Assembly: GCA_022710975.1 (NCBI GenBank)
Contig: JAKLGA010000010.1
Span: forward strand, 1 to 64,000
Reading direction: 5' to 3'
Length of the DNA: 64,000 bases
DNA from: Myxococcota bacterium
GTDB taxonomy: Bacteria > Myxococcota > B64-G9
Under the pieces are notes generated by a model. The model saw only the letters and a program-made list of their open reading frames with translations. It made no database searches and was not told the DNA's origin. The first letter of the stretch is position 1. Every line of letters starts with the position of its first letter. Both the position numbers and the translations under genes were made by a program. Below are positions 41,711 to 52,400 of this stretch, piece by piece.

Positions 41711-42411
41711 CTGCAGGCGAGGACACTGTGCGCTTCGAGCTCGAGGGTCGGGAGATCTCCCTGACGTGGCACGGGTTCACCTCGGCGTGGAACCTCCACA
41801 AGCACTTCATGAAGCACGTCGCCAGGCTGGACGAGTGCGACCCCGGGGAGCGCGAGGATCCCGAACGCTGGACAGAGCTCTGGAGTGCCAGCGCCCCGCT
41901 TGAGGAGGACCTGTCGAAGCGGCGGGCCGACTTCAAGCGCCGCCTTGTCGCCACCCTGCCGCGCTGCGCGCTGGCCCGGCTGGCCCCGGCTGCGGAGGAT
42001 GTGTGCGCCGGTTGCGATGGGCTGCCGAGCGATGATCGGACCCTCCGGGCGGTCGGAGCTTCGTTCCGGGACCACCTCGAGGCGTACGAAGGCTGCGTCC
42101 GTGACGCGCTCATGGCTTGCCTGCGAGAGGAGCAGGCTCACGCGAGCCCGCGATACTTCTTCACGCACGGCCCGGATGGATCGCTCCTGGTGGAGGCCGT
42201 GTCCCCTGGGCGCATTCGGGTGAGCGCCCTTGCGCGAAGCGGGGCGCCGATGCGCCTGGCGGCCATCACCGGCTACAGGCCCACCGCCGCCGGCCGCCTC
42301 GTGAATCACCGGGAGCTCGACGCGGACTTCCAGAGGGCTAGGCGTTCCGCGATCGGGTGTGGAAGGTTCGTGTTCAGCCGCCGGATTCCGTCATCCGCGA
42401 GCGAGGAGTGA
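41707..42411 (+). CDS. Hypothetical protein, 234 residues
   Basis: The N-terminal strand region (TVRFELEGREISLTWHGF) is followed by helices with two Cys near the middle (VCAGCDG) and a beta-rich C-terminal part (RYFFTHGPDGSLLVEAVSPG, then IRVSALARSG). There is no membrane segment and no recognised domain. Translation is coupled to the sigma-like gene by a 4-bp overlap, which is often seen for anti-sigma or co-regulator genes; that role is only a suggestion here. The next gene starts 3 bp after its stop codon. Confidence 0.7.
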   Translation: MTAGEDTVRFELEGREISLTWHGFTSAWNLHKHFMKHVARLDECDPGEREDPERWTELWSASAPLEEDLSKRRADFKRRLVATLPRCALARLAPAAEDVCAGCDGLPSDDRTLRAVGASFRDHLEAYEGCVRDALMACLREEQAHASPRYFFTHGPDGSLLVEAVSPGRIRVSALARSGAPMRLAAITGYRPTAAGRLVNHRELDADFQRARRSAIGCGRFVFSRRIPSSASEE

Positions 42412-42414
42412 GGT

Positions 42415-43461
42415 ATGGCGAACAAGGACATGGAGTTCGAGCTGGCACTGGAGGTGCTCTCGGACCTGCAGCGGGAGGCCGGACGGCATCTGGCGGAGGC
42501 GCTACGCCCCGAGCTCGCGACCGACGACCGGGCTGTCGAGGCCGGACTGTATCTCGAGTGCCTGGCTGACCTGCAGGCCGCAGGCGCTCCGCAGGCAGCC
42601 GACACGAACTTGCCTGCCGCGCTGGTCCGCGCCTCGCTCCAGGCCCTCGACGCCACGGCCCTCGTCGATTCTGCCGACCGGCTCGGCGCTCTGCTCGACA
42701 AGGCCGTGGAGGACGCGGCAGAGCCGGAGCGGCTGCAGGGCCTGGAGCCCGAGCTGGAGCTGCACGTCCTGCGGCGGCAACGGTTCACCCGGCGCCTCGA
42801 GGGCGCGCGGATCGCGCTGGGCGGGGAGCTCGCGTGGAGCCCGGGGCAGGCGGAGGCGGTCGAGTACTTCGACGCCCGCGTCCGGCCGATGGCCTGGGCG
42901 CTGGCCTTCGCCAACCAGCGCAGGGAGGGTCACGCGCGGCTGAGCGCGCCCGCGGCCCGCGCGGACCAGTGGTGGTGGATGGAAGGCGTGGACGTCCGCT
43001 GGCAGGCCGTGGTGATGGCCGAGGACGTGGCCGAGCTCCTGGAGCGCTGGCCGACCTTCGAGCTCCACCTCGACCAGCTGCGGCGGGCGGCCAGGGTGCG
43101 CCAGGGCCGGGCGCGTGAGGCTGACCTCCCGGCGGGCATGCTGGAGTCCCTCGAGGAGGGGCGGGTGGAGGTCCTGGCCGCGGCGGGCCCGGGTGCGCGC
43201 CCCGTCCTCGGACCGGGTCTGGGCGTGACCGCGCTGCTCCTGCCGGGCAGCCAGGGCTACCGCTTGCTGCTCGAGCCGGCCGAGGGTGTGCGGGTGACCG
43301 GCGCGCCCGTCATCGAGTCGGCCGGCGGGCAGCGGCTGACCGGGCGGATGCAGGCCTCGGGCACCTGGGTCGTGGAGCTGGGCGCGACCCCGCCTGCCGG
43401 CGGTGTGCTGGTGATCGGGCTCGATGGCCGCGAGGTGCGCGAGAAGGTCGACCTTGGCTGA
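42415..43461 (+). CDS. Hypothetical soluble protein, 348 residues
   Basis: A helical N-terminal two-thirds (ELALEVLSDLQREAGRHL...) with several acidic stretches, then a beta-rich C-terminal domain (GVTALLLPGSQGYRLLLEPA, then RVTGAPVIESAGG, GTWVVELGATP). The latter looks like a small beta-sandwich. No membrane segment is present. The ATG lies 3 bp after the upstream stop with GAGGAGTGAGG before it. It belongs to the sigma-headed cluster 41030-45226 and overlaps or adjoins the next gene. Confidence 0.75.
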   Translation: MANKDMEFELALEVLSDLQREAGRHLAEALRPELATDDRAVEAGLYLECLADLQAAGAPQAADTNLPAALVRASLQALDATALVDSADRLGALLDKAVEDAAEPERLQGLEPELELHVLRRQRFTRRLEGARIALGGELAWSPGQAEAVEYFDARVRPMAWALAFANQRREGHARLSAPAARADQWWWMEGVDVRWQAVVMAEDVAELLERWPTFELHLDQLRRAARVRQGRAREADLPAGMLESLEEGRVEVLAAAGPGARPVLGPGLGVTALLLPGSQGYRLLLEPAEGVRVTGAPVIESAGGQRLTGRMQASGTWVVELGATPPAGGVLVIGLDGREVREKVDLG

Positions 43462-45226
43462 GCCCCCGTCGCTGCTGTCGCTGGCCGAGGACACCGGCAA
43501 CATCGCGCTGGCCGAGCGCCTGGCCGGCGAGTTGCGCGATCCCGCTGAACGCCTGCGGACCCTGAGTCGGCTCGCCGACCGGCATGCCGGGCTGTCCCGT
43601 GCGCCCAGGGTGTTGCTTGCGTTCATCGCCCGTGAGAGGGACGCGTCGCTGTTGCTCGAATCACGCCTGTCCTTGGAACGGCCTCCAGACGGTCCCATGA
43701 TGAGCGACGAGTTCAGGGAGGCGCTCGAGTGCGGCCAGCAAGCAGCCTGGGCGCTCCTGCAAGCCAGAACGCCTGGAGCAGAGCAGCACAGGCGTCCGTC
43801 GCTCCACCTCAGGCTGGAACTCGCGCGGGCCACCAGAATCAGGCTGGACGAAGGCTCGGTGGGTCTGGCCGCAGGCCTGCTGGCCTTTCAGGTGCTCAGC
43901 GGGCTCGAACCCGAGCGAACCGTAGTCGCCGCGGCTTGCCTGACCGCGGCGGGCGCCACCATGCGCTGCGGTCACATTGGGGCGAAGCTCGAGGCCTACG
44001 ACCGTGAGTTGCTGCGCTTCGATGCGCTCTTCCTGGCCGCGGAAGACGCCGGGGGCGGCAGCGAGCGCATGCGCGCCGTACCTGACCTGGCCACCGCCGT
44101 GGAGGTGGTCTTCGGGGAGGCAGCCCGGACAGCGCGGCTCCTCCCGGAGTTCCTCGACGCCATGTCCGAGCTCGAGGGGATCGATCACGACATCGCCGCT
44201 CTTGACCACGGCCGCGCGCTGGCGCGGGCGGAGGCGGTCCTCGCCGGTCCGGAGCTGTCCCCGGTCATGCGTCTCCGCCTTGGCTGGCGGGCGGCCAGGG
44301 CCAGCCTGCATCTGGGCCGGCCGGACGCGGCCACCCGCTACAACGCCCTCGTCGCCGAGGCGAGGCGGCTCGTCGGACAGGGGCTGCTGAGACACGAGGA
44401 CGCCCTCTTGCAGCGGACCGAGGCGGCCATCGCGCTCCTCGATCAGTTCGAGATCAACCCGGCCATCTCCGAGCTGGAGGCGGTCCTGCGGGAGGCGACC
44501 CTCGTGGAGTCGCGGGTCCATGCGCAAGGGGGTTTGGCCCAGGCGAGGTGCATGTCCGGCGACGCCGATCTCGCCGTGCAGCTCAGGGAGGCGAACCTGT
44601 CGCTGCAGCGAGATGCGGGCTTGCCCGAGGTGGGCCAGTCCATGGGCCGGACCTGGTGCAACCTGGGCTGGGAGGCTTTCCTGGCCGGGGACGAGGACCG
44701 TGCGAGGCGGGCGGCGGACGGGGCGGACCGGGCCGTCGAGCGCAGTGAAGCCGAGAGGAGCCAGGCCGTCTGGAATGGCTACACCCGCGCCAGGATCGAG
44801 CTGTTCAGCGGGCACCCGGCCGTGGCATGCGCCATTGTCGAACGACACTCCGACGTGCTGGTCCAGACGGACTACCCCGGCATCATGCTGGCGGTAGTCC
44901 GTGGCGCGGCCCGGTGTGAAGAGGGTGACTTCACCGCTGCCGTGGATCTGCTGAGTGCGGCGCGCAGGACGTGCACGGGTGGGCCACTTATCGCCTGGCT
45001 CGCGCACTTGGGCCTCGGATGGGAGATCCTCGCTGCGTCGGAGATTGGTGAGGATGAACTGGCTTCGGAGCTAACCGCAGAGACGCTCGCGATTCTGTCG
45101 CCAGACTCCGCGCGCGCCATCATGCCGGCGGCCAGCCGTCACTTCTGGAAACTCGCACCGCTCGGCGTCACTCCTGAGCAAGTCGCATGTGGCTTGCGGT
45201 ACTGGATGGCCTCTTCCTGGTACTGA
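43424..45226 (+). CDS. TPR-like protein, about 600 residues
   Basis: Nearly the whole protein consists of amphipathic helices with TPR-like spacing (for example ALARAEAVLAGPEL, ASLHLGRPDAATRYNALVAE and GWEAFLAGDEDRARRAADGA). The TPR repeats in the second half, with the conserved G and A positions, are the clearest. The start is uncertain: ATG 43424 overlaps the upstream gene by 38 bp and has no ribosome binding site. TTG 43454 follows GAGAAGGT and would give the start MAEPPSLL, the more likely choice. No enzymatic domain is seen. It is the last gene of the sigma-headed cluster. Confidence 0.7.
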   Translation: MAARCARRSTLAEPPSLLSLAEDTGNIALAERLAGELRDPAERLRTLSRLADRHAGLSRAPRVLLAFIARERDASLLLESRLSLERPPDGPMMSDEFREALECGQQAAWALLQARTPGAEQHRRPSLHLRLELARATRIRLDEGSVGLAAGLLAFQVLSGLEPERTVVAAACLTAAGATMRCGHIGAKLEAYDRELLRFDALFLAAEDAGGGSERMRAVPDLATAVEVVFGEAARTARLLPEFLDAMSELEGIDHDIAALDHGRALARAEAVLAGPELSPVMRLRLGWRAARASLHLGRPDAATRYNALVAEARRLVGQGLLRHEDALLQRTEAAIALLDQFEINPAISELEAVLREATLVESRVHAQGGLAQARCMSGDADLAVQLREANLSLQRDAGLPEVGQSMGRTWCNLGWEAFLAGDEDRARRAADGADRAVERSEAERSQAVWNGYTRARIELFSGHPAVACAIVERHSDVLVQTDYPGIMLAVVRGAARCEEGDFTAAVDLLSAARRTCTGGPLIAWLAHLGLGWEILAASEIGEDELASELTAETLAILSPDSARAIMPAASRHFWKLAPLGVTPEQVACGLRYWMASSWY

Positions 45227-45263
45227 ATCGTGGTCAATCGGCGGGATCGTCAGTTGGTCAACC

Positions 45264-45893
45264 TCAATCATCTTCATCCGCCTGCTTGGGGACGAGGAGA
45301 TCCTCGGCCTGGCCCGAGGTTCGAAAGGCCAAGACCGATCTCGACACCGTGTCATAGGCCTTCCGGACGCTCTTTCCGTCCGACCGGAAGTTCATGGCCC
45401 GGCCCTGCTGGATGCCCAGGCTGCTGCCTTCAGCGATCGCGTCCTGGTTGGCTGCCAGGAAGACGAACTGCCAGCTGTAGGCCTCTCGCTGGTGGGTGAC
45501 CATCTCCATGACTCTCTTCCGAGAGAACTCCACGCTGGCGTTCTCCTGCCCGTCGGTCACGATCACGACGATCACCTTGCCTGGCCGCTGGCTTTCGGGG
45601 GTGTTTGCGAGGCGCTGCCCGACCGCAAGGATGGTGCGGCCCATGGCGTCGAGTAGCGCCGTGGTGCCCCGCGGCTCGAGCCTGTAGTGGACGGCCCGGC
45701 CGAGCGGGGCGTTGTCGTGGACGAGGTCGTACTCGTTGTCGAACTGGGCCAAGGTCAGGCGGCACTCTCCTGGCTGCTTGGACTGATCTTCGAGGAGGGC
45801 ATGGAGCCCGCCTTCGGCGTCCGCCTGGATGGCGCCCATGGAGCCGGAGCGGTCGACGATGCACACGAGCTCGGTCAGGTTCGAATCGGTCAT
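45264..45893 (-). CDS. von Willebrand factor A domain protein, 209 residues
   Basis: The MIDAS metal-binding motif is complete: DRSGSMG near the N-terminus (D-x-S-x-S), a Thr in PRGTTALLDAMG and Asp in VIVTDGQEN. The remainder matches a single vWA domain (FVFLAANQDAIAEG, then DTVSRSVLAFR). Stand-alone vWA proteins act as metal-dependent protein interaction modules and often pair with MoxR-like ATPases or kinases; no such partner is adjacent. ATG 45893 has AGGAGGAC upstream. It is convergent with the TPR gene. Confidence 0.92.
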   Translation of the reverse strand: MTDSNLTELVCIVDRSGSMGAIQADAEGGLHALLEDQSKQPGECRLTLAQFDNEYDLVHDNAPLGRAVHYRLEPRGTTALLDAMGRTILAVGQRLANTPESQRPGKVIVVIVTDGQENASVEFSRKRVMEMVTHQREAYSWQFVFLAANQDAIAEGSSLGIQQGRAMNFRSDGKSVRKAYDTVSRSVLAFRTSGQAEDLLVPKQADEDD

Positions 45894-46006
45894 GGGTGAG
45901 TCCTCCTGCCTTGTAGGACGCACCCCGCCAGAGGATTCTGACAGGAGCGTGTATCGTTCACTTCCCGGGCGGTCAGCCAGCAGGCCGAGGAGAGTGCGGG
46001 TGGCGT

Positions 46007-46318
46007 TCACTGATGGTCCGCCTGGACTTCCCAGCACATGTGGCCCACGAGGATGCGCTGCCAGGACACGCTGGACTGCACGGCCATGGCACGGAAGCAG
46101 TCCTCGGCCACGGACAGGGCGGCGGCCGCGTCGCGGCCCCAGGCGTGGAGGGTGATGCGGTAGGGCTCGACCCGCGCGACGCCCTGCTCGAGCTCGTAGG
46201 TCGGCTCGCGGTAGAAGAGGCGCACGGCGAACAGGCGGTCGCCATGCCCGCGGGTGTTCGCCGGGTGAGGGTCAGGGCGGCGGCTCGAGCGGCTGGTCCC
46301 TCGTGGCTTCCATTCCAT
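46007..46318 (-). CDS. Hypothetical protein, 103 residues
   Basis: The N-terminal 30 residues are basic and disordered. The rest has a strand-helix layout (DRLFAVRLFYREPTYE, EPYRITLHAWGRDAAAALSV, AEDCFRAMAVQSSVSWQRIL). The GRDAAAALSVAEDCF stretch resembles a helix following a beta-strand in small dsRNA- or ferredoxin-like folds, but no family is recognised. ATG 46318 has AAGGAGGGAG upstream. It lies between the vWA gene and the nuclease-helicase pair. Confidence 0.65.
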   Translation of the reverse strand: MEWKPRGTSRSSRRPDPHPANTRGHGDRLFAVRLFYREPTYELEQGVARVEPYRITLHAWGRDAAAALSVAEDCFRAMAVQSSVSWQRILVGHMCWEVQADHQ

Positions 46319-46635
46319 GACTCCCTCCTTTATGTCGGCGCTCGCTTGGAATGACGCGGGCGCAGGGGCAACTCTGACACACCGCATGGGTGCTTGGCCG
46401 TGTCTGCAGCGTGAATCGTCATGCATCGCAACGAGGGCGCAGTATAGGGTTTGAGTCTCGTGCACCTGACCTTCTTCGCCGCGTACCCCGGACCATGACG
46501 ATGTGGAAGACGATGGGTAGCATTCATGGGTATCGCGTCTCCCTGGCGAAGATCCTGTCCGAGATCTGGGACCCAGTGCGTCCATTCGGGTGTACAAGGA
46601 TCAGGAGGGTGGTCGACCTGACAGGGGAGCTGCGC
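46319..46635. other. Intergenic region before the AddB-like gene
   Basis: The 317 bp lie between divergent genes. An open frame from 46390 runs through it into the AddB-like gene, but its upstream part has no ribosome binding site and the wrong composition, so it is treated as non-coding. AT-richer segments near 46420-46530 are the likely promoter area for both sides. Confidence 0.4.
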
Positions 46636-49401
46636 ATGACCAGGGACGGGACGCGGGTGGTGTTCGACCTCGACTTCGATCAGGGCGCGTGGCCTGGCCC
46701 GCTTTCGGGCAAGGACGCCGCGGCAGGCCGGGCTGTGGCAGGAGAGGTCTGGCTCGGGCCGCTCGGGCTGCTCGGCCGGGTGGAGCTGGGGCTTGGGCTC
46801 ATCGGGCTGCACGCCTCGGCCATGGAGCGTGCCCTGGCGCTCGCGGGCAGGCTCGCGGCCTTCCCGGATGCGTTCTTCGCCGCCTCCTTCCGCGTGGACC
46901 CCATCGGGACCGCGCGGCGGCTGCTCGCCTGGCGGGACGCGCTCCGCATGCACCGCTGGCAGGCCGAGCCGGGCAAGGAAACGGGCCGGGTCGCCGCGCT
47001 GGCCGAGGCCACCCGGGAACTGCCCGCAGGCAGCCCCGAGAGGATCCAGGCCTGCCTGGCCGCGCTCCAGAAGCTTGGCGCGCAGGACGGGCTGGAGCTC
47101 GGCCGGCTCGAGGTGCTGGTGGACGAGGCAGAAGAGACGCAGGAGCCCGGCGGCTGGAAGAGCCTGCCGCCCCTGTGGCGGGACCTGGTGTGCGCCCTGG
47201 CGGGCGCGGGGGTCGAGGTGATAGGCAGGGCGCTCCGGCCGGTCGAGGCCCGCGGCGACCTGCTCGCCTGCCGGGAGAAGGACTTCCGGCCCGCGGCCGA
47301 TGGCTCGCTCCGGCTGCTCCGGCCCGCGGGCGTGCTCGAGGCCGCGGACCAGGCCGCGGCCTGGGTGCGGAGCCTGGGGGAGGACGCTGAAATCCTGGTG
47401 GTCAACCCGGACCCGGTGCTGGACGAGGCTCTGGCGAGGCACGGCTGCGCGACCACCGGGGCGGGTGCGAGCTCGGAGCTGTCCTCGTTGCAGTCGGTGC
47501 TGCCCCTCGTGCTCGGGTTGGCCTGGAGCCCCCCGGACCCGGAGCTGGCCTGGCGCCTCCTCTGCCTGCCGAAGGGGCCGTTCCCCCGGGACCTGGCGAT
47601 GGACCTCCTCGGGGCGCTCCACAGGTGGCCATCCGTGGGCAGCCGCAGGTGGGTCGAGGGCGTGGAGCGCTGGAAGGCGAGGAAGACGGCCGAGCCGGAC
47701 GAGGACGGGACCGGAGAACCGCCCGCTGATCCAGCGTATGTCGAGCGCGTGCTCGAGCGGCTGGCCGGCGTCTTCGACCCTCTGCCCGGCGCCCCCCGGC
47801 ACACGGGAAAGGCGCCCGTGGCCCTGCTCCAGCGGCGCATCGAGCTCGTGGAGGGCTGGCTGCGGCCGCTGGTCCACGGCGACCACGCGCTCGACGGCGC
47901 GGGCGAGGCGCTGGCCCAGTGCGCCGCGCTCCGCGGCCTGCTCGAGGCCTGGGGCGTGGTGGACATCAGCCAGATCGATCTGTCCCGGCTGGTCGGTCAC
48001 GCCACGTCCTCGGGTGGCGGCCGGAGGCCGGCACTGGCCGGGATCGCCTCGGTGCCCTCTCCGGGCTGCGTGGCTGGCCCGGTCCGGCACGTCCTGTGGT
48101 GGGGCTTCTGCGCGCGTCCCGGGGCCGCGACCACGGACTTCCCGCCGCTGGCCGGGTCCGAGCAGAGAGCGCTCGCAGCCGGTGGGGTGGAGCTCCCGGA
48201 GCCGACTGCGGAGGCGGTCCGGGCCTCGCGACGGGAGCGGCGTCCCCTGGACCAGTCCAGCCAGGCCGTCCTCCTGGTGTGCCCGCGCCAGGGCACGGAC
48301 GGGGAGGAGGCCTTTCCGGCCGCACCCTGGGACCGGGTCCGGGCCAACCTGCCCGCTGGCGAGTGGCACCTGGTGGAGAAGCTGGCGGTCCGGAGGTTGC
48401 CTGCGGACGGGCTGCCCGAGGCCCGGCCCGTGGCGGCCCGGCCCAGGCTAGCGGCGAAGGCCGTGGTGAGCATGGCGCATACGGTCGAGCTGCCCGGGAG
48501 CATCTCGCCCACAAGCCTGGAATCCCTGGTGGGCTGCCCGTACCGCGGGCTGCTCACGCTCCTGGCGCACGTGGACTCCGGGCCCACCTGCGCCCTCGAC
48601 CCACCAGGCGCCCCGGCGGGCCGCGGCAGCCTCGCGCACGCGGTGCTCGAGCACGTGCTCCTGGGGGTGAAGGACGGCCGCATCCGGAGCGAAGGGGAGG
48701 CGGGCCGGGCGGCCCGCGCCTTCCTGGACGCGGAGGTCGCGAAGTTCGACGGCCGGCTCGCGGCGCCCTGGGGCCGCCTGGAGCAGGGCGCGGCCATCCG
48801 GCTCGTGGAGCAGGCCGCCTCCGACCTGGTGGGCAAGCTCCTCGCCGCAGGGCTCGTGGTCGACGGTGTGGAGCAGGTGCTCGAGGCCGCGGTGGACGGC
48901 CTGGCCTTGAACGGCCGGGCGGACCTGGTAGTGCGGGACAACGCGGGCAAGCCCCTGGTGGTCGATCTCAAGCTGGGGGGCAAGAAGAGGTACCTCCAGC
49001 TCCGGGCAGGCACCGCGCTCCAGCTCGCCTGCTACGCTCGCATGCTCGCCACGGACAGGCGATCGCTCCCGCGCTCGGCCTTCTACACCCTGACCACCCG
49101 CAGGCTGCTCGGCGCGGGCGTGTTCCCCGGGGCGGAGGAGGTCGCCGGGCCTGCCATGGAGGTGACCTGGAAGGCGATCCTGAGGGCGGTCGAGGGGATC
49201 CGCGAGGGGCTCGCCAGGCTGGAGGTGCGGGTGCCCGGCATCGACGAGGGCGGGGCTGCCGTCGTGGTCAGTCGGGAGGATGCGGGCGCCGTCGAGGGCG
49301 GGCGGCTCAGGCTGCCCCCTGACTGCGGGTACTGCGAGCTCGGGGTGCTGTGCGGCCGGGCGTTCGCCCCCGCGGCAGTGAAGGGGAGGGCCGATTCATG
49401 A
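46636..49401 (+). CDS. AddB-like PD-(D/E)XK nuclease subunit with Fe-S-type cysteines, 921 residues
   Basis: The C-terminal nuclease domain shows GRADLVVRDNAGKPLVVDLK (D and D-x-K of the PD-(D/E)XK fold), QxxY-like motif LQLACYARML, and Cys in VGCPYRGLL plus CGYCELGVLCG near the end, the four-Cys arrangement of AddB/Cas4-type Fe-S nucleases. The N-terminal 500 residues form an inactivated helicase-like region without a P-loop, as in AddB. ATG 46636 has AGGGGAG upstream; the weak GTG at 46609 sits directly on AGGAGG. It overlaps the helicase gene by ATGA. The pair should process DNA ends for recombination or degrade foreign DNA. Confidence 0.9.
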   Translation: MTRDGTRVVFDLDFDQGAWPGPLSGKDAAAGRAVAGEVWLGPLGLLGRVELGLGLIGLHASAMERALALAGRLAAFPDAFFAASFRVDPIGTARRLLAWRDALRMHRWQAEPGKETGRVAALAEATRELPAGSPERIQACLAALQKLGAQDGLELGRLEVLVDEAEETQEPGGWKSLPPLWRDLVCALAGAGVEVIGRALRPVEARGDLLACREKDFRPAADGSLRLLRPAGVLEAADQAAAWVRSLGEDAEILVVNPDPVLDEALARHGCATTGAGASSELSSLQSVLPLVLGLAWSPPDPELAWRLLCLPKGPFPRDLAMDLLGALHRWPSVGSRRWVEGVERWKARKTAEPDEDGTGEPPADPAYVERVLERLAGVFDPLPGAPRHTGKAPVALLQRRIELVEGWLRPLVHGDHALDGAGEALAQCAALRGLLEAWGVVDISQIDLSRLVGHATSSGGGRRPALAGIASVPSPGCVAGPVRHVLWWGFCARPGAATTDFPPLAGSEQRALAAGGVELPEPTAEAVRASRRERRPLDQSSQAVLLVCPRQGTDGEEAFPAAPWDRVRANLPAGEWHLVEKLAVRRLPADGLPEARPVAARPRLAAKAVVSMAHTVELPGSISPTSLESLVGCPYRGLLTLLAHVDSGPTCALDPPGAPAGRGSLAHAVLEHVLLGVKDGRIRSEGEAGRAARAFLDAEVAKFDGRLAAPWGRLEQGAAIRLVEQAASDLVGKLLAAGLVVDGVEQVLEAAVDGLALNGRADLVVRDNAGKPLVVDLKLGGKKRYLQLRAGTALQLACYARMLATDRRSLPRSAFYTLTTRRLLGAGVFPGAEEVAGPAMEVTWKAILRAVEGIREGLARLEVRVPGIDEGGAAVVVSREDAGAVEGGRLRLPPDCGYCELGVLCGRAFAPAAVKGRADS

Positions 49402-52400
49402 GCGCGCCTCTCCAGGGCGAGCGGATCGAGATCATCTCGGCCAGCGCGGGCAGCGGGAAGACGCGCGAGCTGGGCGAGGTGCTGTTTCGGGCCGTCACGG
49501 AGGAGGGCGTCCGGCCCGAGCACGTGGTGGCCACGACGTTCACCCGGCGGGCGGCCGCGGAGCTGCGCGAGCGGGTGCGCGCCAGGTTGCTCGCGGCGGG
49601 CAAGGTGGCCGAGGCCGAGGCGCTGACTCGCGCGCGGGTGGGCACGGTGCACTCGGTGTGCGCCGGCCTGCTCTCGGACTTCGCCTTCGACCTGGGGCTG
49701 TCCCCGGACCTCGCGGTGATCGAGCCCGCGGAGGCCCGCGCAGCCCTCGAGCGGGCGCTGGCCGGTGCGGCCACGTCCGAGGAGGCCGAGGAGCTCGCGG
49801 AGTTCACGGCGCGCTGGAAGGACCTCGAGTGGCAGGTGTGCGTGAGGCGGCTGGTGGAACTGGCCACCTCGAACGCCATCGGCCCGGAGGAGCTGGCGGG
49901 GATGGCCAGGCAGTCCATGGACACCTTCCTGGAGCTGCTGGGCAGCGAGGCCCTGCCGGAGGCCGAGGCGGACCGGGCGCCCGGGGAGCTGTTCGCCGAG
50001 GTCGAGAGGTTGAACGCCGCCATCCTGGCCAAGCCGGCCAAGCCAGCCGGCGCCAAGCGGGCGAAGAAAGGTGAGCGCACCCAGGACGATGAGCAGACCC
50101 TCGTGCGCCTTGCCCCGATCCTGGCGATCCTGCGCCAGGGGCTCCTACCGACCTGGGACGACCTGCGCGCCCTCGGGAAGTACGTGCCGGAGGACAGCCG
50201 GGCCAGCTCGCTGGCCGCCATGCACCTGCGCTTCCCCGCGTTCCGCCGGGAGGCCGCGCGCCTCGTGGAGCTGGTGTTCGGCCTGGCCGCCCGGGTCATG
50301 CGGATCTACCGGGCGGACAAGGAGACCCTGGGCGGGCTGGACTACAACGACCTGGAGGCCCGGGCGCTCGAGCTGCTCGGCCGGGAGGACCTCCGGGAGC
50401 GCCTCGGCGCGCAGCTCGGGCTGGTGGTGGTGGACGAGTTCCAGGACACGAGCCCGATGCAGCTGGCCATCTTCCTGGGGCTCAGCCGGCTGGCCCGCAG
50501 GAACGTGTGGGTGGGGGATCAGAAGCAGGCCATCTACGGCTTCCGCGGGACGGACCCGCGGCTCATGGACGCGGCCCTGGAGGCAGTCTCGGGCGCCGGC
50601 GATCCGCTCCGCATCCTGGGCACGTCCCACCGCAGCCGGCCGGAGCTGGTGCGGCTGACCTCGGAGGTGTTCGCCCGTGCCTTCGAGGGGCAGGGCATCC
50701 CCCCTGAGCGGGTGCGGCTCCAGCCCATGGAACAGGCCGAGCCCGGTGGGCTCGGGCCCACGCTGGAGCGCTGGCTCCTCCCGGGCGGCAGGGCCAACCT
50801 GCCCCGTTTCCAGGCGCTGGCCGGCGGGGTGAAGACGCTGCTCGCGGCCGGGACGCTCGTCCGCACCCGGGACGGCAAGCAGACCCGGCCGCTCAGGCCA
50901 GGGGACGTGGCCGTGCTCTGCAGCACGAACGACCGGTGCTTCGATGTGGCCCAGTGCCTGCGCGCGCTGGGCATGCGCGCCGTGGTGGCGCGCGGCGACC
51001 CGTTCGGCGGGCCGGTGGTGCAGGCGCTGCTCGCGGGTCTGAGGCTGTGGGTGGACACGCGGGACAGGCTGGCCCGGGCCGAGCTCACGCGGCTGCTCAC
51101 GCACCCCGCGGACCCGGACGCCTTCCTGGCCGCCGCGCTGGGCGGCGCCCTGGAGAACGAGGCCGAGGGGGAGGCGGTGTGGGGCAGGGTGGTGCGGGCG
51201 CGCACGGGGCGCGAGACCGCCGGCCCGGTGGAGGCCGTGGATCGGGTGATCGAGGCCCTGGAGCTGCGCGCGCTGGCGCTCGCCTGGGGCGATCCCAGCG
51301 AGCCGCTGGCCGGGCTGGAGGCCGTCCGGCAGAGGGCCGTGGCCCTGGCGCGCACCGGCGGCGGGCTCGCTGGCGTGGCCGGGCTGCTGCAGGAGATCGC
51401 GCTGGCGCAGGAAGAGCCCCAGGAGGAGCGCGCGCCGCTGGCCGACGATCCCGAGGCCGTGGTCGTGTCCACCTGGCACTCGGCCAAGGGGCTGGAGTGG
51501 CCGGTGGTGATCCTCACCGACCTGGACAAGGACAGGGAGGGAAGGGCGAGCGCCCTCGGGGTGGAGGTCGAGACCCTGGAAGACGAACCGGAGCTGGACG
51601 TCGAGCAGCCGCTCGCCGACCGCTGGCTCCGCTGCTGGCCCTCGCCCTACCACTCCGCCGTGACACACTCGCCGCTCCACGAGCGGCTGGCGGAGAACGG
51701 GTTCCAGAAACGCGCCAAGAACCGGGCCCGGCGGGAGGCGCTGCGGGTGCTGTACGTGTGCTGGACGCGGGCCCGGGACCGGCTGGTGCTCGCCGGCGCG
51801 CCCGGCGTGCTGGGCAAGGGCATGGCTGCGGCGCTGGAGCTGGAGGAGCCCCCGGGTGAGGAGGGGCTGGCGAACATCACCTGGCACGGCGCCAGGGTCG
51901 AGCTGCAGGTGCGGAGGCTGGCTGCCGAGGAGGGCGAGCAGCGCGAGGAGGAGCCGGGTGCGGACTTCGTGCCGGCCGAACCCAGGGAGCGCCCGCGCGC
52001 CCGCGTGCTGCCCTCGGAGGAGAAGGAGGCGGCGCGGGCGGGAGAGCCGGTCCGGCTCGGGCCCCCGCTCGAGCTGCGCGCAGGTACCGATCCGATCCCG
52101 GCCGGGGACGTGCTGCACGCCTTCCTGGCGGCGGACAGGGACGGCCTCAGCGATGAGTCCCGGCGGGCGATCGCCCGGACCCTGCTCGACGGTCACGGCC
52201 TGGCCAGCGTCATGCCCAGGGACCTGCTGGAGGCGGGCGATCGGCTGCGCCGGTTCGTGGCCGGGCGCTGGCCGGGGGCTGTCTGGCGGCGGGAGCTGCC
52301 CCTGGCCATGCGTCTCGAGGGCGGCAGCCAGATGTTCGGCAGCTGCGACCTGGCGCTCGAGCTCGAGGCGGGCTGGGTGGTCATCGACCACAAGGGCATG

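Noticed and set aside
46390-46635. N-terminal extension of the AddB-like protein
   Set aside because: No ribosome binding site and atypical residue use; ATG 46636 is better supported.
46636-49401. The Fe-S nuclease domain as the missing Cas4
   Set aside because: It is the C-terminal domain of a 921-residue AddB-like protein coupled to an AddA-like helicase, far from cas1-cas2.
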